A program made the position numbers and the translations under genes. Below, piece after piece: positions 17,337 through 24,228 of a DNA stretch of 32,468 nt. Origin of the DNA: an uncultured Alistipes sp. (GTDB lineage Bacteria > Bacteroidota > Bacteroidia > Bacteroidales > Rikenellaceae); the NCBI GenBank assembly GCA_900542505.1, contig UQNV01000024.1:1-32468 (forward strand). Reading direction: 5' to 3'. The notes below the pieces were generated by a model that was not told the DNA's origin, searched no databases, and saw only the letters and a list, made by a program, of their open reading frames with translations. How positions within the stretch are numbered: position 1 is the stretch's first letter; each line of letters begins with the position of its first letter.

Positions 17337-17879
17337 ATGAAAAGAGCCATCAAACTGACCCTTGCGGTTGCACTCATGATGAGTGCCACTTCGCTCTTCG
17401 CACAGAAGTTCGGACGTATCAACACCCAGGAAATCATCATGGGCATGCCTGAAACCAAGGAGATGCAGACCAATCTTGAGACCTTCGCCAAGGAGCTCCA
17501 GGACCAGGTCGAGAGCATCAACGTCGAGTTCAACAACAAACTGCAGGAGTATCAGAAGAACTACAACACGCTTTCGGAGTCGGTCCGTCAGCTCAAGGAG
17601 AAGGAGCTCAGCGAACTCCAGCAGCGCCGCGAGGAGTACAGCCAGGTGGCTCAGCAGGATTATCAGAAGCGTCAGAACGAACTGCTCGCCCCGATTATCG
17701 AGAAGGCCCGTGCCGCCATCGACAAGGTGGCCAAGGCCAACGGTTTCACGGCCGTGTTCGACATCTCGACGGGCGCCATCGCCTATTTCGACGAGGCTAC
17801 GCTCACGGACCTTGCCCCGCAGGTGAAGACCGAGCTGGGCATCAAGGACGAGCCTGCTGCCGAAGCTGCCGCCAACTGA
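17337..17879 (+). CDS. OmpH/Skp-family periplasmic chaperone 2
   Basis: A 180-residue Skp/OmpH-like chaperone. Signal peptide at about 1-22 (cut after SLFAQ), then FGRINTQEIIMGMPETKEMQ, a highly charged coiled-coil at about 45-125, and the body strand GFTAVFDISTGAIAYFDEATLTD. The tail EPAAEAAAN is a common end in Bacteroidota members. This is a tandem paralogue of the preceding gene and the last of the uppS-bamA-ompH cluster, closed by a strong terminator. Confidence 0.92.
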   Translation: MKRAIKLTLAVALMMSATSLFAQKFGRINTQEIIMGMPETKEMQTNLETFAKELQDQVESINVEFNNKLQEYQKNYNTLSESVRQLKEKELSELQQRREEYSQVAQQDYQKRQNELLAPIIEKARAAIDKVAKANGFTAVFDISTGAIAYFDEATLTDLAPQVKTELGIKDEPAAEAAAN

Positions 17880-17904
17880 TGCCGCTGCGCGTCGTCAAGA
17901 CACG

Positions 17905-17945
17905 ACGGGTGTCCGGAATATCTCCGGATACCCGTTTTGTTTTTC
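17905..17945 (+). terminator. Intrinsic terminator after the bamA-ompH cluster
   Basis: A 13-bp stem with one G-T pair (arms 17905-17917 and 17923-17935), five-base loop, followed directly by a T-rich tail (TTTGTTTTT). Confidence 0.92.
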
Positions 17946-17975
17946 GCATTGTTCCGTGAAACGGATGCATAATTG

Positions 17976-17991
17976 TTTCAAAGGTTTGAAA
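17976..17991. promoter_or_regulatory. Perfect 7-bp dyad upstream of the AraC-type gene
   Basis: TTTCAAA, GG, TTTGAAA: a perfect inverted repeat 64 bases before the AraC-type start codon. Size and place suit a regulator binding site, perhaps autoregulatory. It could also be chance in an AT-rich promoter. Confidence 0.35.
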
Positions 17992-18055
17992 AAGGGACGT
18001 TCCGGATACTAAGCCGACTTTTCTACGTTATATTGAATGTGTAAATGAATATAAA

Positions 18056-18970
18056 ATGGAACAGACGAATAATCGCACGGACGGAATCCCATGTTTTACC
18101 CTCGAGCACCTCATCGCCATGCACGGCGCGTCGCCCGAGCTGGAACTTTCGAGAGGCTGCCTGGTCGCCATCAGCAATTCGCAGCGGCGCATTTTCCGCT
18201 ATCCCTGTCGCATCGATGCCCTCTTCATCGGGGTATGTACGGAGGGTGAGACCGAAATTACGTTCAACCTTAATACGTTCCGGCTTACAAAGAACAGCAT
18301 GTTCGTCTATACGCCCAAGAACATCATCCAGGCCAACTCCGACGACGAGTTCAAGACTCACATGATAGCCATCACTCCCGAGTTCATGCGGCATATCAAC
18401 GTCGACATCAAGCGCATGATGCCGCTCTTTCTCCGCTATGCCAATCAGCCCTGCATCGAACTTGCGGAGGAGGAGAGCCGGATGCTGCGCGGCTTCATCG
18501 AGCAGGTGGGGCATGAGCTCGAGCGGCCCAAGACCCTCTTCGGCGCCGACGTCGTCAGCGGACTGGTCTCGGCGACCATCTACAAGGTGTGCGACATCCT
18601 CTACCGCCACCAGTCGGCACAACCGGTTCACGAGGCCCCCATACGCAGCCGCAGTGAGTTCTATTTCAAGGAGTTCATGCGCCTGCTGGGCGAGAACTAC
18701 AAATCGGAGCGCAGCGTCTCCTTCTATGCGCAGAAGCTCTGCATCACGCCCAAGTACCTCACCACGCTCATCAAGCGGGTGAGCGGCAAGTCGGTCTCCG
18801 ACTGGATTGACGATTACGTGATTCTCGAGGCCAAGACGCTGCTCAAGTCCTCCAACATGAGCATACAGGAGATTGCCTATTACCTGAATTTTCCCAACCA
18901 GTCCTTCTTCGGCTGTTATTTCAAACGCCATGCGGGACTCTCGCCCTCGCAGTACAAGCTTCAGAGCTGA
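18056..18970 (+). CDS. AraC-family transcriptional regulator
   Basis: A 304-residue regulator. Residues about 1-170 form an N-terminal cupin-like sensor part (FTLEHLIAMHGASPELELSRG, then GETEITFNLNTFRLTKNSMFVYTPKN). Residues about 200-302 form the two-helix-turn-helix AraC DNA-binding domain, with SVSFYAQKLCITPKYLTTLIKR as the first HTH and MSIQEIAYYLNFPNQSFFGCYFKRHAG as the second, ending in the usual LSPSQYK. The architecture matches the many Bacteroidota AraC regulators of unknown ligand. It is a single gene between the terminator and the acetyltransferase unit, which may be its target. Confidence 0.93.
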   Translation: MEQTNNRTDGIPCFTLEHLIAMHGASPELELSRGCLVAISNSQRRIFRYPCRIDALFIGVCTEGETEITFNLNTFRLTKNSMFVYTPKNIIQANSDDEFKTHMIAITPEFMRHINVDIKRMMPLFLRYANQPCIELAEEESRMLRGFIEQVGHELERPKTLFGADVVSGLVSATIYKVCDILYRHQSAQPVHEAPIRSRSEFYFKEFMRLLGENYKSERSVSFYAQKLCITPKYLTTLIKRVSGKSVSDWIDDYVILEAKTLLKSSNMSIQEIAYYLNFPNQSFFGCYFKRHAGLSPSQYKLQS

Positions 18971-19059
18971 TTTTCCCACGGCTCCCGTTGCGGGATGCCT
19001 GCGTCGGCCTCTCCCCGTGCGATTGCGGGGAATCGGTAATAACGGTAGGAAAAACCTTC

Positions 19060-19093
19060 ATATCGGTTCGTGCGTTTGCGCGCGAACCGATAT
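19060..19093. promoter_or_regulatory. Hairpin/operator overlapping the acetyltransferase promoter
   Basis: Arms 19060-19070 and 19083-19093 are perfect 11-bp complements (ATATCGGTTCG and CGAACCGATAT). The inner bases can pair further (three G-C pairs and one G-T) around a TTTG loop, giving about 15 bp in all. The right arm overlaps the first bases of the TATCTTTG promoter element. It could be an operator for a dimeric repressor, or part of the end of the AraC transcript; there is no T run after it. Confidence 0.5.
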
Positions 19094-19098
19094 CTTTG
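19091..19098 (+). promoter_or_regulatory. Promoter element for the acetyltransferase-ABM unit
   Basis: TATCTTTG, a full match to TAnnTTTG, about 90 bases before the acetyltransferase start at 19189. Confidence 0.6.
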
Positions 19099-19124
19099 TC
19101 CTCGGTTCCGCTCCGTTTTGCTGC

Positions 19125-19148
19125 GAAGCTGTGAAGCTGTGAAGCTGC
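19125..19148 (+). repeat. 8-bp tandem repeat, three copies
   Basis: GAAGCTGT, GAAGCTGT, GAAGCTGC in a row, in the predicted 5' leader of the acetyltransferase gene. Confidence 0.8.
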
Positions 19149-19188
19149 GGGCGGCGTATGCGGAAAACGACAGACAAACGATACGAAT

Positions 19189-19755
19189 ATGGAAATCGAA
19201 GAATTCAAGGAATACGTGAAGCGGGGAGAGGCCCTCTCCTCCGAGGAGATTCACCGGTTCATGAACCGGATGAGCGACGAGGCGCGCCGCATTACCTTCC
19301 GCCTCAATACGGCCTACCACACCCCGGACGAGGTGCGCGGCCTGCTTTCCGAACTTTTCGGCTACCGGGTGCCGGAGTCGCTGCGTGTTTTCCCGCCCTT
19401 CTATACCGATTTCGGGCGCAACATCACGGTCGGCCGCGATGTCTTCATCAATGCCTGCAGCCATTTCCAGGACCACGGCGGGGTGACCATCGGCGACGGG
19501 TGCCAGATTGGCCACAACGTGGTCTTCGCCACGCTCAACCATGGCCTTTCGCCCGAGGACCGGCAGAATACCTATCCGGCACCCATCGTCCTCGGCCGCA
19601 ACGTATGGGTGGGTTCCAATGCGACCATTCTGCAGGGGGTGATCATCGGTGACAATGCCGTCATCGCGGCCGGGGCGGTCGTGACGAAGGATGTGGAGCC
19701 TGCGACAATCGTGGGCGGCGTGCCGGCAAAGGTCATCCGTCGAATCGGACAGTGA
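19189..19755 (+). CDS. Hexapeptide-repeat sugar O-acetyltransferase (Maa/LacA/NodL type)
   Basis: A 188-residue acetyl-CoA-dependent O-acetyltransferase. The N-terminal helical part (about 1-60) resembles the Maa domain, followed by a left-handed beta-helix of hexapeptide repeats (ITVGRDVFINA, VTIGDGCQIGHN, IVLGRNVWVGSNATI, VIIGDNAVIAAGAVV). The catalytic histidine is His118 in FATLNHGL. It ends in the standard VGGVPAKVIRRI. Substrates in the family include maltose, galactosides and Nod factors; the acceptor here is unknown. Its stop overlaps the next ATG (TGATG), so it is coupled to the ABM-domain gene. Confidence 0.93.
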   Translation: MEIEEFKEYVKRGEALSSEEIHRFMNRMSDEARRITFRLNTAYHTPDEVRGLLSELFGYRVPESLRVFPPFYTDFGRNITVGRDVFINACSHFQDHGGVTIGDGCQIGHNVVFATLNHGLSPEDRQNTYPAPIVLGRNVWVGSNATILQGVIIGDNAVIAAGAVVTKDVEPATIVGGVPAKVIRRIGQ

Positions 19756-20288
19756 TGGCGGCGGGCGTAGTCGGGGCCGTCGTGCTGTCGGCCGTTCTGT
19801 GGTGTGCCTGCGTGGTGCCGGAAGAGCTGTCGGCGCAGAGCCGTCGGGCGGGGAGGCCGGCACCTCCCTCCGGCAGCGCGTCGGAGGCCGTCGAGGTGGA
19901 GTGCCTCCTGCCGGAAGCATCCGCCGACGCCTCTCCGCGCATGTGCGCCAAGGAGCCGATGGCGGCCGACGGAATCGTGCGCCTCTCGAAGATTGAGGTC
20001 TTTCCCGAATACCTCGACGCCTATGTGGCCTTTGCCGTCGAGGTGGGGCGAATCTCGCTGCTGACCGAGCCGGGAGTGCTGACCATGTATGCCGTTGCCG
20101 AGCAGGAGAATCCCTGCCGAATCACCATCCTCGAGAGCTATGCGAGCCGTGCGGCCTATGAACGGCATATCGCTTCGGAACACTTCCGCCTCTACAAGCA
20201 GGGGACGCTCCACATGGTCAGGTCGCTGGAGCTTCTGGACCAGACTCCGCTCAACCCCGACAGCCGGCTCGTCAATCTTGTCCGTTGA
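19755..20288 (+). CDS. Exported ABM-domain (quinol monooxygenase-like) protein
   Basis: A 177-residue protein from the ATG that overlaps the acetyltransferase stop; a GTG three bases earlier is also possible. A hydrophobic N-terminal segment (about 2-20) suggests export. A low-complexity linker follows, and from about residue 72 on there is an antibiotic-biosynthesis monooxygenase (ABM) domain: IVRLSKIEVFPEYLDAYVAFA, LTEPGVLTMYAV, then ESYASRAAYERHIASEHFRLYKQGT. ABM proteins are ferredoxin-like dimers that include quinol monooxygenases such as YgiN, but many have no known reaction. Export of such a domain is seen in Bacteroidota. Function unknown. Confidence 0.82.
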   Translation: MAAGVVGAVVLSAVLWCACVVPEELSAQSRRAGRPAPPSGSASEAVEVECLLPEASADASPRMCAKEPMAADGIVRLSKIEVFPEYLDAYVAFAVEVGRISLLTEPGVLTMYAVAEQENPCRITILESYASRAAYERHIASEHFRLYKQGTLHMVRSLELLDQTPLNPDSRLVNLVR

Positions 20289-20436
20289 GCGGCCGGACCC
20301 GTTGGGCGGTCTGTTGACGGGGCGACTGTCCGGCGGACCTCTTGACCGGACCGGGGCGGGATGCCGGGGGCGGACCGGAACTCTGTTGTCCGGCTGCCTT
20401 CGCAGAATCGGAACGTGTCGTCTCTTTATCGGGCCG

Positions 20437-20482
20437 AAAAGCGCAGAGCGGCAATCCCTCAGGATTGCCGCTCTGCGCTTTT
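20437..20482. terminator. Bidirectional intrinsic terminator
   Basis: A perfect 21-bp stem (arms 20437-20457 and 20462-20482) with a CTCA loop. Each arm starts with AAAA, so a T run ends the hairpin on both strands. It lies between the convergent ABM gene and purC. Bases 20289-20436 hold no evident gene. Confidence 0.93.
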
Positions 20483-20510
20483 GGTTGTTCGGCCTCTCGG
20501 ACCGTAGCTG

Positions 20511-21470
20511 TTATCGGAGGCTCTTCAGACACTCCGAGACGTTCTTCTCGATGCGCTGCAGGATGCTCTGCGTGTCGGCCTCGTCGGCTGCCTTGACGAA
20601 CTTCTCGCCGGTGATGTTCTCGTAGAGCTCCACGTAGCGGTCGGTGATGCCCGCCACAATCTCCGGTGTCATCTCGGGAACCTGCTGCCCCTGCTGCCCC
20701 TGGAAGCCGTTGGCCATGAGCCACTCGCGGACAAACTCCTTCGACAGCTGCCGCTGGCGCTCGCCGCGGGCAAGACGCTCCTCGTAGCCCTCGGCATAGA
20801 AGTAGCGCGACGAGTCGGGCGTGTGGATTTCGTCCATGAGGTAGATGACGCCGTCCTTCTTGCCGAACTCATACTTCGTGTCGACGAGAATAAGCCCCAT
20901 CCGGGCGGCAATCTCGGAACCGCGGCGGTAGATGGCGCGCGTGTAACGCTCCAGCTGCTCGTAATCCTCGCGGCTTACGAGGCCCGAAGCGATGATTTCC
21001 TCCTTTGAGATATCCTCGTCGTGGCCCTCGGCGGCCTTCGAGGTCGGGGTGATGATGGGCTCGGGGAACTTCTGGTTTTCGACCATGCCCTCGGGCATCT
21101 CCACACCGCAGATGGTCCGTCGTCCGGCCTTGTACTCGCGCCAGGCGTGGCCCGAGAGGTAGCCGCGGATGACCATCTCCACCTTGAACGGTTCGCACTT
21201 GCGGCCGACGGTGACCATCGGGTCGGGCACGGCCAGCTTCCAGTTCGGAAGGATGTCGGCGGTGGCGTCGAGGAACTTGGCGGCAATCTGGTTCAGAACC
21301 TGACCCTTGTAGGGGATACCCTCGGGCAGGACGACGTCGAAGGCCGAGATGCGGTCGGTGACCACCATGACCAGGTACTTGTCGTCGATGTCGTAGACGT
21401 CGCGGACTTTACCCGTATACTTGCTTTTCTGTCCTTCGAAGGTGAAATCGGTGCGAGTGATAGCGTTCAT
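20511..21470 (-). CDS. purC: SAICAR synthetase
   Basis: A 319-residue phosphoribosylaminoimidazole-succinocarboxamide synthase, step eight of IMP synthesis, which joins aspartate to CAIR using ATP. Family motifs are [12 protein letters not shown] near residue 20, [21 protein letters not shown], the [15 protein letters not shown] block, and [12 protein letters not shown] with the [12 protein letters not shown] segment. The length is that of the longer eukaryote/Bacteroidota type. A TATCTTTG promoter lies about 24 bases before the ATG. It is the last clear core gene before the accessory region. Confidence 0.96.
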   Translation of the reverse strand: MNAITRTDFTFEGQKSKYTGKVRDVYDIDDKYLVMVVTDRISAFDVVLPEGIPYKGQVLNQIAAKFLDATADILPNWKLAVPDPMVTVGRKCEPFKVEMVIRGYLSGHAWREYKAGRRTICGVEMPEGMVENQKFPEPIITPTSKAAEGHDEDISKEEIIASGLVSREDYEQLERYTRAIYRRGSEIAARMGLILVDTKYEFGKKDGVIYLMDEIHTPDSSRYFYAEGYEERLARGERQRQLSKEFVREWLMANGFQGQQGQQVPEMTPEIVAGITDRYVELYENITGEKFVKAADEADTQSILQRIEKNVSECLKSLR

Positions 21471-21493
21471 TATGTTTGAGGTTTTTTCCGCTG

Positions 21494-21501
21494 CAAAGAT
21501 A
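21494..21501 (-). promoter_or_regulatory. Promoter element for purC
   Basis: Reads TATCTTTG on the minus strand, a full match to TAnnTTTG, 23 bases before the purC start codon. Confidence 0.7.
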
Positions 21502-21537
21502 GCATTTTTGCGCGAAGTTCGTTCGTCCCGAGGCGAT

Positions 21538-21796
21538 TATGTTGGCTTTGGGTATCGCTGGACAGCAGGACGCAGTGTAGTTGTCAAGGTCACGATGCTG
21601 TCGAGAATCTGCTGCTCGCGTTTGTGTCGGTGATGTCGGCCATCTGCTTGGCTGCCGAGAGATTCTTGGCCGTAAGCGGTGGACTAATTTCAAGTGATGC
21701 CTGCATCGAATTTGCCCAAGTGTAGAGTGTTGCGATATCCACTGAAGAGAAGTATCTGTAATGTAGAGATGGACTCTTTTCGACGCAGTGAAACAT
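21538..21796 (-). pseudogene. Broken 3' remnant of an unidentified gene, left copy
   Basis: On the minus strand the frame PLTAKNLSAAKQMADI continues after a one-base deletion near 21624 as KREQQILDSIVTLTTTLRP and ends at a TAA (21538-21540). The same protein end, without the frameshift, is found at 29376-29720, where it reads PLTAKDLSAAKQMADIIDA then KREQQILDCIRIL. Upstream of about 21680 the two copies no longer match, and the left frame runs to an ATG at 21796 with unrelated residues. So this is a truncated, frameshifted fragment. I do not recognise the parent gene. Confidence 0.65.
21601..21679 (+). repeat. Direct repeat, left copy
   Basis: 79 bases matching 29413-29492 in the same orientation: by hand alignment about 74 of 80 columns identical, with one gap and five mismatches. 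It is the shared coding part of the two gene remnants that bracket the Wadjet-like operon. Confidence 0.85.
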
Positions 21797-22066
21797 CGTA
21801 ATATGTTAATTTTTTTTGCTGTAGAGCTGTTTAATGTCGCAAAAGCCAGGCTGCAAAGAAGCTGTAAAACGTTTTTTGACGCTCTTTTTCAGGACCCGAT
21901 TTTCTCGAAAAATGTAAAGTGCGGGTTCGGAGTCCGATTTCGGACGCTTCTTTTCCCTCACTGGAGCGGGTCGCCGGAGGGCGTGACACCATGCGAAGGT
22001 AGTGTTTTTGTGTGAATGCCAGTGCCGGCGGGTGCGTTTTTTTCGTTTGCCGTTTTTGAAGAATGA
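21797..22066. other. No gene recognised; mixed-composition stretch
   Basis: Short frames exist on both strands (for example 21788-22015 plus and 21831-22130 minus), but none has convincing start context, composition or motifs. Probably debris between inserted elements. Confidence 0.5.
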
Positions 22067-22180
22067 ACTGCCTTGGTTGAGTTCGTACCCAAGCACGACA
22101 TCGATCGCTGCCCGCTGTGCGGCGTTGCACTCAACGAGGAGGGTGTATGTCCGAAGTGCGGGTATCGCAAGAAAAAGTAA
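22067..22180 (+). pseudogene. Zinc-ribbon gene remnant (C-terminal fragment)
   Basis: After a stop at 22064-22066 an open frame of 37 codons, with no ATG of its own until far in, encodes VEFVPKHDIDRCPLCGVALN then EEGVCPKCGYRKKK and a TAA. Two CPxCG knuckles 15 residues apart form a complete zinc-ribbon of the type often found at protein C-termini. A TTG at 22073 could serve as a start, but a truncated gene is more likely. Parent gene not recognised. Confidence 0.5.
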
Positions 22181-22210
22181 TCGTCACTCCCTGTGGATAG
22201 GGCAGTTGAG

Positions 22211-22238
22211 GTCCGAAAATCGGGGTTCGACTTTTTTT
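22211..22238 (+). terminator. Weak terminator after the zinc-ribbon remnant
   Basis: GTCcGAA and TTCGAC can pair around an eight-base loop, with one bulged C, followed by CTTTTTTT. It lies about 30 bases after the remnant's stop. Confidence 0.4.
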
Positions 22239-22481
22239 ATTCTGTTGGGAACTTCTAAATGATATATTTTGCGCAATATGGATTGTTGTTCGAATAAAAA
22301 ATAGTAAATTGCATTAGAGCAACAATGTGAAATGTGGCTTTGTGAGATTGAAGTCTCTCCTTGGGCGATAAGGCAATTATTGGGATGGTTACTTGAGTTT
22401 CAGATTCTTCGGGAGTCTACTTGCCGGTCAAACACGCAATAGTGAAAGTAAATATAGAGTCAATCTCAGAGTGGTAAATGT
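22239..22481 (+). other. AT-rich leader upstream of the Wadjet-like operon
   Basis: No gene seen. It should hold the operon promoter, but no full TAnnTTTG match was found on the plus strand. The nearest is TATATTTTG at about 22261-22269, with one extra base between the two half-sites. Confidence 0.4.
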
Positions 22482-23681
22482 ATGGATGTTCTGACGCATT
22501 TTAGGAGCATAGAGGAGTTGGCCAAAACGCTCTCACGTGAGCAAGGACTGCTCAGTGAGATGTTTGAGAAACGGAAACTCATGAGGTTTCCGGTCGCGCT
22601 TGCTATTGACCTTGTCGGAGGAAATGAAGCCAGGCTGCGGAAGTTGATTGACTATGGCGTGCTGGTGGAAGCTGGCAACATGGTAGAGATTGAGAGTGAC
22701 TACCTGAACTTTTTCGAGGAGGTCCTGAATGTCAACGAGGAAATCAGCGTGCTGAGTGTACAGGAGTGTATCAATACGTTGAAGGAGAATATCGGCTATT
22801 TTCTGCAGGAGACCAATCCCGGCCGTAAAGCGGGGTATCAGGATAATGTCCGGCAGCTTCTCAAGAAGACCGGCTTCAGAACCTTGAAAAATGTAGTGGA
22901 TTTGAAGCGTAATATGGACCATGCATATAAGCAGGAGCCGAATTATGTCATCAAAAAGAAGAAACTGCAGAATCTGGACGAGAAGAGTCATAGCATTCGT
23001 GCCATGATACGCGAGTGTGAAAAGCTGATGGATAATGAGCATGCCTTTTTCATCATGGCCAATGACCCGCATATGGCCAAGACCTGTAGCGATGTGAAGC
23101 ATGATTTTGTTGAGGCCTACCATGCGCTGATGGAGATTGACCGGCAGATTATCTCTTATATCAATCAGATAGACCAGCAAAATGAACTCTACAGAAAAAT
23201 CCGGAAGCTGAAATATTTGCAAGATCAGCTGCTGATCAAGAGTGAAACGAACCTCTCGAAGGTGTTGGAAGAGCGGAATCCGGTTTGGATGGAGTCCCGT
23301 CAATACAGCCGGATCCGCCTCTCACTTGAGATGTTGCGGGGGAACGATCAGATCATCAAACTGCTGAAGCGCGTCGCCGGGCGCAATGGAATCCAGAAAA
23401 CGGCAAGAACCGCAGACGAGCCTTTGACGGATGATGATTTGCAGGACCATGTCCAACTATTGAAGGAGGTGAATCTTGCCGAAATATGGAATGCATTCCT
23501 GGCATCAAGCTATAATCTGTTCGATTTCATTTTGAGGTACGACTATAAGGTAAAACATAATATTGAGGAGTATGCTGCAATCTTCTGTCAATTGGTTATC
23601 CTGCATCCTGATGAATGCCGAATGACCGGAGAATATGCCATCTACCAAAATATTGAATATCCGATTATTTATGCGAAATAA
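22482..23681 (+). CDS. Wadjet-like JetA (kleisin-type subunit)
   Basis: A 399-residue, largely helical, charged protein. Its place as first gene, its size, and its layout point to the kleisin (MukF/JetA) subunit of an SMC-type anti-plasmid complex: an N-terminal winged-helix-like part (about 20-75, with LMRFPVALAIDLVGGNEARLRKLIDYGVL), a long helical middle (about 85-300), and a C-terminal winged-helix-like part (about 345-399, YAAIFCQLVILHPDECRMTG). Kleisins bridge the SMC heads and bind the MukE-like subunit. It overlaps jetB by 11 bases, which implies translational coupling. GC content is clearly lower than in the core genes to the left. Direct sequence motifs are weak; the call rests mostly on operon order and on JetB, JetC and JetD. 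Confidence 0.72.
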   Translation: MDVLTHFRSIEELAKTLSREQGLLSEMFEKRKLMRFPVALAIDLVGGNEARLRKLIDYGVLVEAGNMVEIESDYLNFFEEVLNVNEEISVLSVQECINTLKENIGYFLQETNPGRKAGYQDNVRQLLKKTGFRTLKNVVDLKRNMDHAYKQEPNYVIKKKKLQNLDEKSHSIRAMIRECEKLMDNEHAFFIMANDPHMAKTCSDVKHDFVEAYHALMEIDRQIISYINQIDQQNELYRKIRKLKYLQDQLLIKSETNLSKVLEERNPVWMESRQYSRIRLSLEMLRGNDQIIKLLKRVAGRNGIQKTARTADEPLTDDDLQDHVQLLKEVNLAEIWNAFLASSYNLFDFILRYDYKVKHNIEEYAAIFCQLVILHPDECRMTGEYAIYQNIEYPIIYAK

Positions 23682-24228
23682 TACCCAAAGAATATACGAG
23701 CGTTTAAGCCGGGGCGAATTCCTCTCGGTCGACAGCATCGACGCCTCTACCCGCCATCTGTATGAGGATATAGAGGAGAACCTGGAGGATTACACGGATT
23801 ATTTTCGGGAGATTGGGCTGCAACTCGAAGCGGGGAATGGTTACTTCTATTTTTCCCGAATAGGAGAGAGTAAACAGTCCATTGAGCAGAAGTTGGACAG
23901 CTTCTCCAAATGGCTGGACTATCTGGACTTTCTGAAGTGCTATAACCAATCCTTTACGGCCGGATATCAGTTTCGTAAGAGTCATTTGATGGAGCAGATC
24001 AGCCTGGATATCGAGATGAAGGAGAAGGCGAACCATCTTTTCAAGAAATATGGTGCGGGGTCTCTTGTCGAGATTGTGAACAAGCTGCTTCAGGAGATGC
24101 AGAATATGGGCTTTGCGGAGTGTGTCAATGAGCTTGACGAGACCTATAAGGTCACTTCGGCATTCCGCTATGTAGAGGAGTTGGTGGACATCATTCAAAT
24201 TGCAAACGAAGATGAAGTACCTGAATAA
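23671..24228 (+). CDS. Wadjet-like JetB (MukE-type subunit)
   Basis: A 185-residue protein from the ATG at 23671. It overlaps the jetA stop by 11 bases and jetC by 17. The early part (SVDSIDASTRHLYEDIEENL, then DYTDYFREIGLQLEAGNGYFYFSR) has the pattern of the JetB/DUF4194-like winged helix, in which a wing strand ends in an aromatic-rich YFYF segment. A second helical, winged-helix-like half follows to about residue 175. In the family it is the MukE-like partner of the kleisin and the SMC ATPase. An earlier ATG at 23635 lies within jetA and adds 12 residues; it is less likely. Confidence 0.75.
   Translation: MRNNTQRIYERLSRGEFLSVDSIDASTRHLYEDIEENLEDYTDYFREIGLQLEAGNGYFYFSRIGESKQSIEQKLDSFSKWLDYLDFLKCYNQSFTAGYQFRKSHLMEQISLDIEMKEKANHLFKKYGAGSLVEIVNKLLQEMQNMGFAECVNELDETYKVTSAFRYVEELVDIIQIANEDEVPE

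Noticed and set aside
21788..22015. 75-residue plus-strand frame in the left edge of the island
   Set aside because: No promoter, motif or convincing composition; probably debris between inserted pieces.
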